Numbered from the stretch's first letter, positions 1-8,458 are shown. The stretch is 64,000 nucleotides of DNA from an uncultured Bacilli bacterium (GCA_934086315.1 CAKOHZ010000001.1:310001-374000); one strand, 5' to 3'. The notes: generated by a model not told the origin, from the sequence alone. Numbers and translations are program-made.

Positions 1-15
1 ACGAAAGGAAGAATT

Positions 16-900
16 ATGAAAAAAGCAATAAAAGTAAGAAATATAAGTAAGACAATTGGTAGAAAGAAAATATTAGATAACATTAGTTTTGATATTTATG
101 AAGGCGAAATAGTAGGTTTAGTTGGTAAAAATGGAGCAGGTAAAAGTACACTCTTAAAGATTATGACAGGTCTTTATAGTTATGATGAAGGAGAAATTTA
201 TTATTATAATTACAATTTAAAAACTGATTATGAAAAAGCTATGTCTATCGTAGGCACACTAATAGAAAATCCAGATATGTATAATAATCTATCTGGAAAA
301 AAGAATCTAGAGTTATTTAAAAGCATGTTTAAAGGTATAGATGAAGGAACTATAGAAGAAATAGTACGTATAGTTGAAATGGAAAAATACTTAGGAAAAA
401 AGTTTAAAACATACTCTCTAGGTATGAAAGAAAGATTAGGTATCGCATCGTCCCTTATTAATAAACCTAAAATACTTATTCTAGATGAACCAACTAATGG
501 TCTTGATAGAGAAGGTGTTAAAAATATAATGAAAATGTTAAAAGATTTAAAAGACACAACTATTATTATATCTTCACATATGCTTAGTGATATAGAAGAG
601 CTATGTAATAAGATTATATTTATAAATGATGGTAAAATCGATAGCATAAAAATAAAACAAAATGATAATAAGAAAAATATAGTTTTTGAAGTAGATGATT
701 TTTCTAAAGCAAGACTAATTATAAAAGATTATTGTGTTAATGAAAATTTAGAAGTGTATGAAACAGATGACATGGTGAGTTTAATAAATAAAGAACTTGT
801 ACTTAATAATATAAATGTTTATAGGATTAGTGAATCTACCAATACACTAGAAAATGATTTCTTTAAAATGATAGGTAAATCAAATGATAAATCTAATTAA
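16..900 (+). CDS. ABC transporter ATP-binding protein, BcrA-type
   Basis: ATPase subunit of an ABC-2 exporter, acting at the inner face of the membrane. The 294-residue protein shows Walker A GKNGAGKST (residues 37-45), a signature-like SLGMKER (134-140), Walker B ILILDEP (153-159) and the switch histidine in SSHML (188). About 80 residues follow the nucleotide-binding domain, as in BcrA/NatA-type subunits. The ribosome binding site AAAGGAAG precedes the ATG. The gene overlaps the permease gene downstream by 17 bases, so the two are almost certainly co-translated. Substrate unknown; bacitracin or another peptide antibiotic is a family-level guess. Confidence 0.93.
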   Translation: MKKAIKVRNISKTIGRKKILDNISFDIYEGEIVGLVGKNGAGKSTLLKIMTGLYSYDEGEIYYYNYNLKTDYEKAMSIVGTLIENPDMYNNLSGKKNLELFKSMFKGIDEGTIEEIVRIVEMEKYLGKKFKTYSLGMKERLGIASSLINKPKILILDEPTNGLDREGVKNIMKMLKDLKDTTIIISSHMLSDIEELCNKIIFINDGKIDSIKIKQNDNKKNIVFEVDDFSKARLIIKDYCVNENLEVYETDDMVSLINKELVLNNINVYRISESTNTLENDFFKMIGKSNDKSN

Positions 901-1588
901 AAATGAATTTATAAAACTAGGTAAGTTTAAATTTATATGTTCACACTTAGTATTTTTAGTTTCAATTGTTGCTTATTATTATGTAAATAAAAAAGTAATA
1001 ACTGAAGATTTTATTTTAAAACTAATACCATTTGTAGGAGTAGTTCTGTCAATTATATTTTGTCCGATTATGTCAAGTGAATATTCTAAAGGCACATTTA
1101 GAATTTACCTTACAAAACCTATAAAAAGAACTAAAGTATATATATCAAAGTTATTAACAATTTTTTTGACTTTATTCAGTATTTTACTACATAATTTGAC
1201 AATTTACGCATTATTTACACAGTCAATAAGTGTAAACTTTACTACTAAATATATTAGTTATTCACAATCTCTAGTATTAATCTCAGTAATTATTATGATG
1301 TTATCAACAATTATAAAATCATCTTCATTAATATCAGGAATAACTATATTGTTATTAACATTTGGTTTCACACTATTTGAATTGTTAACACTAACTAATC
1401 TTAAATTTTTAGAATATACATTTTTACCATACTTAGATCTAAATATGTTAAGTGATATTAAATTAATAAACGAAACACTAAATACAAATCTATCCCTAAG
1501 AAAATCTATTCTAGTAATTTTTATTTATTCAGTATTATTTTTTATAACTGGTTTAATTGTTTTCAATAAAAAGGATATTAAAAGCTAA
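884..1588 (+). CDS. ABC-2 type permease, partner of the upstream ATPase
   Basis: Membrane subunit of the exporter, 234 residues with about six hydrophobic segments, starting with a cytoplasmic stretch (MINLIKNEFIKLGK) typical of short ABC-2 permeases. The motif-like SSEYSKGTFR after the second segment is the usual coupling region of this family. Its start lies inside the end of the ATPase gene, which marks a two-gene operon. The last codons and the stop lie inside a terminator hairpin shared with the convergent cotJC gene. Confidence 0.88.
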   Translation: MINLIKNEFIKLGKFKFICSHLVFLVSIVAYYYVNKKVITEDFILKLIPFVGVVLSIIFCPIMSSEYSKGTFRIYLTKPIKRTKVYISKLLTIFLTLFSILLHNLTIYALFTQSISVNFTTKYISYSQSLVLISVIIMMLSTIIKSSSLISGITILLLTFGFTLFELLTLTNLKFLEYTFLPYLDLNMLSDIKLINETLNTNLSLRKSILVIFIYSVLFFITGLIVFNKKDIKS

Positions 1589-1601
1589 TATCCTTTCTTT
1601 T
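1570..1601. terminator. bidirectional terminator holding two opposing stop codons
   Basis: An 11-bp stem (AAAGGATATTA / TAATATCCTTT) with loop AAAGC, followed by a T-rich tract. The stop codons of both convergent genes (1586-1588 on plus, 1585-1587 on minus) lie in the hairpin, so each gene ends within its own terminator. Confidence 0.85.
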
Positions 1602-2142
1602 TATAATAATCATGTAATTCTTTAAATCTATTGAAGTGCACTATCTCTCTTTGTCTTAAAAAACTAAGTGGAGCAAGTAAACTTTCATCATCAGTTAAAT
1701 CCATTAAGTTTTCATAAGTAGCTCTTGCTTTTTCTTCAGCTGCCATATCTTCTTGAAGATCAACTATTGGATCTCCTGTAGAAGCTATATAAGCAGCTGT
1801 GAATGGAATACCATCTTGATTAAATGGAAATACTCCTTTTTTATGTGACGTGTACCATCCTTCAAGTCCATTCTTTTTTAACTCTTCAACACTAGCATCC
1901 TTAAGTAATTGACTAACCATTGTACATATCATCTCAACATGACCAAGTTCTTCAGTACCTATATCAGAAAGAAGAGCTTTACCTTTATCATCTGGCATAG
2001 TGAATCTCTGCATTAAATATCTTAAAGATGCTCCAAGCTCACCATCGCTTCCACCAACTTGAGTAATTAACTGTTTAGCCATCTTTATATCTTTCTTTCT
2101 AACATTGACTGGATACTCTAAAGTCTTTTCATACTTAAACAT
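1585..2142 (-). CDS. cotJC: CotJC-like manganese catalase family spore coat protein
   Basis: A 185-residue ferritin-like protein of the manganese-catalase/CotJC family. Metal-ligand regions are visible as the GTEELGHVEM motif (residues about 62-71), EDMAAEEKARATYENL (about 131-146) and the C-terminal REIVHF. Its length fits CotJC, which is shorter than full Mn-catalases. It lies one base after the CotJA/CotJB-like gene, and its ribosome binding site GGAGG is formed by the last codons of that gene, so translation is coupled. In Bacillus the cotJ operon encodes inner coat proteins made in the mother cell. Confidence 0.9.
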   Translation of the reverse strand: MFKYEKTLEYPVNVRKKDIKMAKQLITQVGGSDGELGASLRYLMQRFTMPDDKGKALLSDIGTEELGHVEMICTMVSQLLKDASVEELKKNGLEGWYTSHKKGVFPFNQDGIPFTAAYIASTGDPIVDLQEDMAAEEKARATYENLMDLTDDESLLAPLSFLRQREIVHFNRFKELHDYYKKKGY

Positions 2143-2143
2143 A

Positions 2144-2641
2144 CTAGTTACCTCCTTTATCCCAAGGCCAAGGATTATCTATCCAAGTCCATTTATCACT
2201 ACTAACAACATCTTTTACACATAATGGACCATAAACATTCTCATATTTATTTTTTAGTTCATTATACATTTTTTTATATTCTTGAAAATTACTTAACATT
2301 TTCTTATCATCAGGATATATATCTAAATATAAATTCATATCCTTCATCGCAAAATTATACATTTGTATCTTATAAAGTAACATATCTCTATCATTAGTAA
2401 CTTTTAATTTGTAAACATGATTCTTATATCTAGAATACATATCACTAAACATATTACCTTTATTAAACCCTTCCATAGGTGAATACAAACTCTCATCTCT
2501 ATTAAAATTAATACTATCAATATTAATATCTATATCATTATATTTGCTTTTATCAATATATTTATTTATGCCATACTCATATTCAAGTTCATTAGACACT
2601 ATATCGAAGTAATTATTATTTTCATCATATAACATTTTCAA
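2144..2641 (-). CDS. CotJA/CotJB-like fused spore coat protein
   Basis: A 165-residue protein. The C-terminal half matches the CotJB pattern: FAMKDMNLYLDIYPDD, then a helix and YGPLCV, ending in the tryptophan/proline motif WTWIDNPWPWDKGG. The middle (YSPMEGFNKGNMFSDMY, about residues 57-73) resembles the CotJA core, in which a GF-KG-lF-dLY stretch is conserved. In most spore formers CotJA and CotJB are separate small proteins, so this looks like a fusion with an added acidic, asparagine-rich N-terminus. An AGGAGG ribosome binding site precedes the ATG. CotJC follows directly. The CotJB assignment is fairly secure; the CotJA part is inference. Confidence 0.72.
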   Translation of the reverse strand: MKMLYDENNNYFDIVSNELEYEYGINKYIDKSKYNDIDINIDSINFNRDESLYSPMEGFNKGNMFSDMYSRYKNHVYKLKVTNDRDMLLYKIQMYNFAMKDMNLYLDIYPDDKKMLSNFQEYKKMYNELKNKYENVYGPLCVKDVVSSDKWTWIDNPWPWDKGGN

Positions 2642-2653
2642 ATCCTCCTAGAC

Positions 2654-2681
2654 TATTGTATGTAAGTAAAAAAACTATCGT
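2654..2681 (-). promoter_or_regulatory. possible sporulation-sigma (SigE/SigK-like) promoter of the cotJ operon
   Basis: On the minus strand, CATACAATA (2662-2654) matches the CATAnnnTA -10 box of SigK and CATACAnT of SigE. An AC dinucleotide lies 17 bases upstream, as expected for the SigK -35. The box sits about 13 bases before the start codon. Such short motifs can arise by chance in AT-rich DNA. Confidence 0.45.
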
Positions 2682-2744
2682 ATAGACTAGTTACTCAAAA
2701 AAATGTAAAATATACAAAAATACTTGTATAAATTTTTCTAATAA

Positions 2745-2753
2745 TGATACAAT
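2745..2753 (+). promoter_or_regulatory. extended -10 promoter of tsaE
   Basis: TGATACAAT with a weak TTGTAT 18 bases upstream of the hexamer. The ribosome binding site GGTGA begins 7 bases after the box, so the leader would be very short. Confidence 0.5.
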
Positions 2754-2769
2754 GAATATGGTGATATAT

Positions 2770-3222
2770 ATGCAATATAAAATAACAACTTATTCCGAAG
2801 ATGATACAATCGAATTAGCTCAAAATATTGAATCTGAAAAATTTCCTAATATGGTTATATGTTTAATAGGAGATTTAGGAAGTGGTAAAACAGTATTTGC
2901 TAAAGCATTCGCAAAAGCACTAGGTATTAATGATAACATCACATCTCCAACTTTTAATATTATTAAAGAATACGATGGTGGAGAAATGAGAATGTTCCAT
3001 ATGGATGTATATCGTCTTAGTGATGTAAAACAAGATTTAGGAATAGAAGAATACTTCACTAAACGTGGTGTATGTATTATTGAATGGGCTGATTTAATTG
3101 AAGATATCCTACCTAAAAATAGATTAGATATCAAATTTAAAATGGTTGATGAAAATACAAGACAATTAGTAATCACACCACATGGAAATAAGTATGAAGA
3201 TTTATGTGAAAGAGTTTTATAG
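2770..3222 (+). CDS. tsaE: tRNA threonylcarbamoyladenosine biosynthesis ATPase TsaE
   Basis: ATPase that drives the TsaD-TsaB complex making t6A37 in ANN-decoding tRNAs. It has the P-loop GDLGSGKT, the TSPTFNIIKEY segment, the MDVYRL motif and IIEWAD, all TsaE hallmarks. I chose the ATG at 2770 over the in-frame ATG at 2752 because GGTGA (2760-2764) is well spaced for it; this gives about 150 residues, the family length. The partners tsaB and tsaD are not in the window. A hairpin terminator overlaps the stop codon. Confidence 0.93.
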   Translation: MQYKITTYSEDDTIELAQNIESEKFPNMVICLIGDLGSGKTVFAKAFAKALGINDNITSPTFNIIKEYDGGEMRMFHMDVYRLSDVKQDLGIEEYFTKRGVCIIEWADLIEDILPKNRLDIKFKMVDENTRQLVITPHGNKYEDLCERVL

Positions 3223-3236
3223 AACTCTTTTTTTTT
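3211..3236 (+). terminator. tsaE terminator
   Basis: Stem AGAGTT / AACTCT with loop TTATAG, followed by nine or more T. The loop contains the tsaE stop codon (3220-3222). Confidence 0.8.
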
Positions 3237-3277
3237 AGTTAAAATTATAGTAAAATAATATTATAATAGGAGGAACA

Positions 3278-5620
3278 ATGAAAACACTAAGTGATATAGA
3301 ATTAAAAAGAATAGATGCATATTATAGAGCATGTAATTACTTATCAGTAGGTCAACTATATTTAAAAGATAATCCTCTTTTAAAAGAAAAGTTAACACTT
3401 GATCATATTAAACCAAATGTAGTAGGTCACTGGGGAACTGCACCTGGTCAAAACTTTGTATATGTTCATCTAAATAGAATAATAAAAAAGAATAAGTTAG
3501 ATATGATATATATATCTGGTCCAGGACATGGTGGACAAGCAATGGTTGCTAATACTTATTTAGAAGGAAGTTATACTGAAATATATCCTAATATTACTGA
3601 AGATGAAGAGGGTATGAAAAAATTATTCAAACAGTTTAGTTTCCCTGGAGGAATTAGCTCACATGTAGCACCAGAAACACCAGGTAGTATTAATGAAGGT
3701 GGAGAACTAGGCTATAGTCTTGCCCATGCTTTTGGAGCCGTACTTGATAATCCAAGTCTTATAGCTGCTTGTGTAGTAGGAGACGGAGAAGCTGAAACTG
3801 GTCCTTTAGCTGCATCATGGCATCTAAATAAAATAATAAATCCATTAACTGATGGTATAGTACTTCCAATACTTCATTTAAATGGATATAAAATCGCAAA
3901 TCCAACAATATTCGCAAGAATGCCAGAAGAAGAAATGATTAAATTTTTTGAAGGTTGTGGATGGGATCCATATATAGTTGAAGCAAATACAACTGCTAAA
4001 ATGCATGAATGTATGGCTAAAACATTAGATAGATGTATTAGAGATATAAATATTATAAAAGATAAAACAAGACTTAATAAAAGAGCAACTTTCCCAATGA
4101 TAATTTTAAAAACTCCAAAAGGTTGGGGTGGACCAAAATTTATTGATGGAAAACAAATCGAAGGTACATTTAGATCACATCAAGTACCAATTATAGTTAA
4201 TAAAGAACATCCAGAAAACGTAGAAATACTAGAAGCATGGATGAAGAGTTATAAACCAGAAGAACTATTTGATAAAAATGGAACACTTAAAAAAGAATTA
4301 AAAGCATTAGCTCCAACTGGAGAATACAGAATGGGAATGAATCCACACGCTAATGGTGGAAAACTTCTTGAAGAATTAAATATTCCAGATTTTAGAGGCT
4401 ACGCTCTTGATATTAAAAAACCAGGAGAAGTAATAGCCCAAGATATGATGGAACTAGGATACTTCATAAGAGATATTATTAGACTAAATGAATCTAAAAA
4501 GAACTTTAGAATATTTGGTCCAGATGAAGCACTTTCTAACAGACTAAATCATATTTTTGAAGTAACTAATAGACAATGGAATGGAATAAGATATGACTCA
4601 GATGAATTTATAAATCCATATGGAAGAGTAATAGACTCAGTACTTTCAGAACATCTTTGCGAAGGTATGTTAGAAGGTTATTTATTGACAGGCAGACATG
4701 GATTTATGCATAGTTATGAAGCGTTCATTAGAATAGTTGATTCAATGGCTAGTCAACATGCTAAGTGGTTAAAAGTAACAAGAGACTTACCGTGGAGAAG
4801 AGATATAGCTTCTCTAAACTATATTTTAGCTTCATATGTATGGCAACAAGACCATAATGGATTTACGCATCAAGACCCAGGATTCTTAAACCATATTGTT
4901 ACTAAGAAAGCGGATATAGTAAGAATATATTTACCACCTGATACTAACACTTTAATTTCATGCTTTGATCACTGCATTAGAAGCAAAAACTATATAAATG
5001 TTATAGTTGCATCTAAACATCCAAGACCTCAATGGTTAACAATGGATGAAGCAATCAAACATTGCACTAAAGGACTTGGTATATGGAAATTTGCTAGCAA
5101 TGATGAAGGTGAAGAACCTGATTTAGTTATGGCTTGTGCAGGCGAAACACCTACTATAGAAGTGCTAGCTGCTACTAAAATACTAAGAGAAAATTTCCCT
5201 GAATTAAAAATAAGAGTAGTAAACGTAGTAGATTTAATGAAATTAGAAAGTCCTGAAAATCATCCTCATGGACTAGATAATGATGAATATAATGGTATAT
5301 TCACAAAAGATAAACCAATTATATTTGCATTCCATGGTTATCCAAATTTAATTCATCAACTAGCATACAAGAGAGAAAATAAAAATATGCATGTACATGG
5401 ATATATTGAAGAGGGTACAATTACTACAACATTCGATATGAAAGTACAAAATAAATTAGATAGATTTAACTTAATAATAGACGCTCTTAAATATTTACCG
5501 GAACTTGGTGATAAGAGAGCCTCACTTACTGAGTGGTGTAAAAATAAGTTAATTGAGCATAAAGAATACATCCATGAATATGGAGAAGATATGCCAGAAA
5601 TTAAAAATTGGAAATGGTAA
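3278..5620 (+). CDS. xfp: D-xylulose 5-phosphate/D-fructose 6-phosphate phosphoketolase
   Basis: Thiamine-diphosphate enzyme that splits xylulose 5-phosphate or fructose 6-phosphate with phosphate into acetyl phosphate and an aldose phosphate. At 780 residues it is full length. Visible hallmarks are GHWGTAPGQNF and SGPGHGGQA near the N-terminus, GGELGYSLAHAFGA, the ThDP-binding GDGEAETGPLA, PKGWGGP and EGYLLTGRHG. The acetyl phosphate could feed acetate kinase (not in the window) or the PduL-type phosphotransacetylase at 60033. AGGAGG lies 5 bases before the ATG, and a TATAAT (3262-3267) abuts it. Confidence 0.97.
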   Translation: MKTLSDIELKRIDAYYRACNYLSVGQLYLKDNPLLKEKLTLDHIKPNVVGHWGTAPGQNFVYVHLNRIIKKNKLDMIYISGPGHGGQAMVANTYLEGSYTEIYPNITEDEEGMKKLFKQFSFPGGISSHVAPETPGSINEGGELGYSLAHAFGAVLDNPSLIAACVVGDGEAETGPLAASWHLNKIINPLTDGIVLPILHLNGYKIANPTIFARMPEEEMIKFFEGCGWDPYIVEANTTAKMHECMAKTLDRCIRDINIIKDKTRLNKRATFPMIILKTPKGWGGPKFIDGKQIEGTFRSHQVPIIVNKEHPENVEILEAWMKSYKPEELFDKNGTLKKELKALAPTGEYRMGMNPHANGGKLLEELNIPDFRGYALDIKKPGEVIAQDMMELGYFIRDIIRLNESKKNFRIFGPDEALSNRLNHIFEVTNRQWNGIRYDSDEFINPYGRVIDSVLSEHLCEGMLEGYLLTGRHGFMHSYEAFIRIVDSMASQHAKWLKVTRDLPWRRDIASLNYILASYVWQQDHNGFTHQDPGFLNHIVTKKADIVRIYLPPDTNTLISCFDHCIRSKNYINVIVASKHPRPQWLTMDEAIKHCTKGLGIWKFASNDEGEEPDLVMACAGETPTIEVLAATKILRENFPELKIRVVNVVDLMKLESPENHPHGLDNDEYNGIFTKDKPIIFAFHGYPNLIHQLAYKRENKNMHVHGYIEEGTITTTFDMKVQNKLDRFNLIIDALKYLPELGDKRASLTEWCKNKLIEHKEYIHEYGEDMPEIKNWKW

Positions 5621-5626
5621 AAAAAG

Positions 5627-5653
5627 AACGTAAGATAAATTCTTACGTTTTTT
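5627..5653. terminator. bidirectional terminator between xfp and the Tim44-like gene
   Basis: Stem AACGTAAGA / TCTTACGTT with loop TAAAT. It is followed by T on the plus strand and by an A-rich tract on the other side, so it can serve both convergent genes. Confidence 0.8.
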
Positions 5654-6515
5654 AGTCTCCAATAAGTTTTTGTTTAGTTACTTTTTTCTTAGAAATTATC
5701 CAACTATAATTTTCTTTTATTATCGTACTTCCACAAAATTTACATTTATCACTTTGATTTTGTTTAGATATTGGAGCGCCACAAGTAGGACACTTATTAG
5801 CTGATTCCTTATCTGTACTTACAAAAGTAACAATACACTCTACATCTAATCTAGCATTTTCTCCTCTAGCTATAACAATAGATCCATTATTAACAATATA
5901 ATCTTTTAAAGCTAAATCAAACTTGGCATCTATACTATATTTACCATTTTGATTTTTAACATTACTAAATATACAAGAATATATCTTAATATCTTCAATA
6001 ATATTTCTTTGATTTTTCTTTTCCAAAGACTCTAACATGGTTTTATAAGAATTATATAAATCATCAGTAGTAAGTGATCTAATAGTTTCATAGTCAAAAT
6101 TCATCCATGCTTCTTGTAATTTTATATACATATCACTAGCCATTTTATTAAATTGATTTCTATCAAAATTAGGTATTATTCTTTCTACTTCATCATACCA
6201 TACATAACATGTTTTTGAATTATCATTATGTTTTATATTTTTAAGGTCTTCATCTCTTCCTTTACCAGTTTTTCTATGAATAACATCACCTATTAGTATT
6301 AACAGAAATACTATGAAAAGAATAGTATCATAAGAATGGTTGCCTGATGGAAAAAAATCAAAAAATCCTGATCCACCACTTCCACCAAAATCGAAGCCAC
6401 CACCACCTAAGTCATAGTCTATATCAAATCCTGTATCTGCAAGCACAAAATAACTACCTAAAGTAAAAATTAATAAAGCGAAAATTAATAATTTAAAACT
6501 CTTTCTATTATTCAT
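5652..6515 (-). CDS. exported Tim44-like domain protein with C-terminal zinc ribbon
   Basis: About 287 residues from the chosen ATG at 6515, which has AGGTG and an extended -10 box just upstream; the longer frame start at 6569 lacks these. It begins with a signal-like hydrophobic segment ending near VLADTGFD, then a glycine/phenylalanine-rich stretch and a second membrane segment. A Tim44-like domain (MASDMYIKLQEAWMNFDYE and following) and a four-cysteine zinc ribbon (CPTC...CKFC) follow. Bacterial members of this family are membrane proteins of uncertain role. It is a close paralogue of the product at 7276-8217, which indicates local duplication. Confidence 0.75.
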   Translation of the reverse strand: MNNRKSFKLLIFALLIFTLGSYFVLADTGFDIDYDLGGGGFDFGGSGGSGFFDFFPSGNHSYDTILFIVFLLILIGDVIHRKTGKGRDEDLKNIKHNDNSKTCYVWYDEVERIIPNFDRNQFNKMASDMYIKLQEAWMNFDYETIRSLTTDDLYNSYKTMLESLEKKNQRNIIEDIKIYSCIFSNVKNQNGKYSIDAKFDLALKDYIVNNGSIVIARGENARLDVECIVTFVSTDKESANKCPTCGAPISKQNQSDKCKFCGSTIIKENYSWIISKKKVTKQKLIGD

Positions 6516-6531
6516 AATAACACCTACGATA

Positions 6532-6540
6532 AGTATAACA
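6532..6540 (-). promoter_or_regulatory. extended -10 promoter of the Tim44-like gene
   Basis: On the minus strand TGTTATACT, six bases before the AGGTG ribosome binding site. The same arrangement precedes the paralogous gene (8235-8243). Confidence 0.6.
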
Positions 6541-6559
6541 TATTCACATAAAAAATAAT

Positions 6560-6738
6560 ATTTTTTCACAAAGTTTTAATATTATATTAGTAGAATTATA
6601 TATGTAAAAAGGAGAGTGATAATTAATAGGTAAAAATAAAATCGAATAATCTTACTCACAATCAAACAATTTCTATATATATGAGTATCTTAATAGATAT
6701 TTAAAATAAAATACGTTCACTTTTAGAACGTATTTTTT
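6560..6738 (+). ncRNA. duplicated non-coding block 1, possible small RNA ending at a terminator
   Basis: This intergenic stretch closely resembles 8282-8444. Shared parts are an AAGGAG-like motif followed by TGATAATTAATAGGTAA, then the CTCACAAT and ACAATTTCTAT segments. On the plus strand it ends in a hairpin (6711-6733) with a T-run; no plus-strand gene lies between. It may be a small RNA, a relic of the gene duplication, or the leader region of the minus-strand genes. Confidence 0.35.
6711..6738. terminator. hairpin downstream of the minus-strand Tim44-like gene
   Basis: Stem ATACGTTC / GAACGTAT with a 7-base loop; T-rich on both sides, so it can work in either direction. It lies just 3' of the gene ending at 6737. 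Confidence 0.75.
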
Positions 6739-7273
6739 ATATTTCATCAATATATGTTATTAAATAACCATATTCTTCCATTTTAAATGGCTTTCTACAA
6801 AACTTGCATAAACCAGAAGCATTTAGATCTAGTACATTTCCACAATAAGTACAATGTCTTGCTTCTTCTAAATGTTTAGCATTTCTTCTTTTAGTAAGAG
6901 TTATTTTATGTGTTTTTTCAATTCTTCTATCATTAACACCACTAATAAATTTATCTTTATCATTTACGAAATAATCCATATATCTAGACACAAGTACAAC
7001 ATCAATAGTAATAAAGTTATCAGTTATCATGCTTCCTGTTATTCTACTTGTTTTAACATTCATTTCATCAAATAATCTTTTAATATTCTTACTTTTATAT
7101 TCACTTACCATATTATTAAAATTAACATACACATCATTAGCAAGATAATGTCTAACATCTTCAATATTATTATTTTGTATTGCATTAAGTATCATAATAA
7201 ATATATGATCTACATTACTTAAAAATGTACTTTCTGAAAATGTATCATCTGCTTTAATTATATCTTCTATCAT
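6737..7273 (-). CDS. short Tim44-like protein with zinc ribbon, no membrane anchor
   Basis: A 178-residue relative of the flanking exported proteins, but with neither signal nor membrane segment. It has the helical Tim44-like start (IFIMILNAIQNNNIEDVRHYL), the beta-rich middle (RYMDYFV) and a zinc ribbon (CTYC...CKFC) near the C-terminus. It starts right after the stop of the 313-residue paralogue, and its ribosome binding site GAGGAG lies in that gene's last codons, so the pair is translationally coupled. It may be the cytoplasmic partner of the anchored protein; that is inference. Confidence 0.68.
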   Translation of the reverse strand: MIEDIIKADDTFSESTFLSNVDHIFIMILNAIQNNNIEDVRHYLANDVYVNFNNMVSEYKSKNIKRLFDEMNVKTSRITGSMITDNFITIDVVLVSRYMDYFVNDKDKFISGVNDRRIEKTHKITLTKRRNAKHLEEARHCTYCGNVLDLNASGLCKFCRKPFKMEEYGYLITYIDEI

Positions 7274-7275
7274 AT

Positions 7276-8217
7276 TTACTCCTCTATAACTTTTTGTTTA
7301 ACAATTTCCTTCTTTGAAATTATCCAATCATAATTTTCTTTAACTATAGTATTCCCACAAAATTTACATTTATCACTTTGATTCTTTTTTGATATAGGCC
7401 CACCACATACAGGACAAGTACAAATATCTTTCTTTTCAGTGCTTACAAATGTAACCAAACATATAACATCAAGTCTATCAACAATGCCTCTTACAAGTTC
7501 ATAATCATTTTTCTTTTTTTCTACAATATAATCTCTATATGCTAAGTCTAATTCAACTTGCACGGTGTATTTACCATTTTCATTTTTAGCATTAGTAAAA
7601 TTAACTCCATATACTTTAATATCAGAAACTATATTTTTTTGGTTCTTTTTTTCTAAAGATTCAAGCATGATTTTATAAGAGTTATATAAATCATCGGTTG
7701 TAAGTTTTCTCATGGTCTTATAATCAAAATTCATCCAAGCTTCTTGTAATTTTATATACATATCACTAGCCATATCAAAAAATTCTTTTTTATTAATATT
7801 AGGTATTACTTTTTGTACTTCATCTATATACCATATGGTATAATTTTTCTTTATAACTTTTGATTTCTTATCAATAATGGCTCCATCATGTAATAATTTG
7901 CCATCATTATCACCTTTCTTTTTGGAATATGTCTTATAGGCAGCAACTATACTAGCTACTATAATTGTTATCATACATATTAAAACCATAAATTCAGTAA
8001 AGCCTGCTTTAAATGTAATTACTTGAAGAAATAAATAAAGTAGGTAATAGAATATTATGAATATAATAAATCCACTGACACTACCACTTCCACCACCAAT
8101 ATCAAAATCTGTGTCAAATCCAGTGTCAGCGATTACTACATTACCACTTAAAACAAACATTAAAAGTAACACACTTATAAAAATTATAAAAAACTTTAAC
8201 TTTTTCCCACTTCTCAT
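7276..8217 (-). CDS. exported Tim44-like domain protein with zinc ribbon (paralogue)
   Basis: A 313-residue protein with an N-terminal signal-like segment, the motif ADTGFDTDFDIGGG shared with its paralogue at 5652-6515, two more hydrophobic segments, a Tim44-like domain (DMASDMYIKLQEAWMNFDYK) and a C-terminal zinc ribbon (CPVC...CKFC). It is the first gene of a two-gene operon with 6737-7273. An extended -10 box and AGGATG precede the ATG. Identity to the paralogue is high in the domain and zinc ribbon and low in the linker, so the duplication is not very recent. Confidence 0.75.
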   Translation of the reverse strand: MRSGKKLKFFIIFISVLLLMFVLSGNVVIADTGFDTDFDIGGGSGSVSGFIIFIIFYYLLYLFLQVITFKAGFTEFMVLICMITIIVASIVAAYKTYSKKKGDNDGKLLHDGAIIDKKSKVIKKNYTIWYIDEVQKVIPNINKKEFFDMASDMYIKLQEAWMNFDYKTMRKLTTDDLYNSYKIMLESLEKKNQKNIVSDIKVYGVNFTNAKNENGKYTVQVELDLAYRDYIVEKKKNDYELVRGIVDRLDVICLVTFVSTEKKDICTCPVCGGPISKKNQSDKCKFCGNTIVKENYDWIISKKEIVKQKVIEE

Positions 8218-8234
8218 ACTTACATCCTATAATA

Positions 8235-8243
8235 AGTATATCA
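8235..8243 (-). promoter_or_regulatory. extended -10 promoter of the second Tim44-like operon
   Basis: On the minus strand TGATATACT, six bases before the AGGATG ribosome binding site. Confidence 0.6.
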
Positions 8244-8281
8244 CATTTACATATAAAATAATATTTAACGTAAATAATATT

Positions 8282-8444
8282 ATTTTTTCACAATTCTTTA
8301 ACAATCTATAAGTAAAATTAAATATGTAAGAAGGAGGATTGATAATTAATAGGTAATATAAGAAAATAAAATTAAGTAGCTTCAACTCACAATTAAATAA
8401 AACAATTTCTATTATATAGAGGGACAATACGATGTCCCTTTTTT
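8282..8444 (+). ncRNA. duplicated non-coding block 2, possible small RNA ending at a terminator
   Basis: Counterpart of 6560-6738. It carries AAGGAGGATTGATAATTAA, then AGGTAA, CTCACAAT and ACAATTTCTAT in the same order. On the plus strand it ends in a clear intrinsic terminator: stem GGGACA / TGTCCC (8421-8438) and six T. A plus-strand terminator with no gene before it suggests a transcribed RNA here. Confidence 0.4.
8421..8444 (+). terminator. plus-strand intrinsic terminator
   Basis: Stem GGGACA / TGTCCC, loop ATACGA, then six T. No protein gene lies upstream on this strand back to 5620. Confidence 0.75.
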
Positions 8445-8458
8445 CGTGTATTAAAATA

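Noticed and set aside
228..647. 139-codon minus-strand frame inside the first ABC ATPase gene
   Set aside because: It lies wholly opposite a gene with clear Walker motifs; low-complexity serine/isoleucine composition is typical of antisense frames in this DNA.
3262..3267. TATAAT right before the phosphoketolase ribosome binding site as the sole promoter
   Set aside because: Transcription from it would begin within or after AGGAGG and lose the site; a TAAAAT a little upstream is more plausible.
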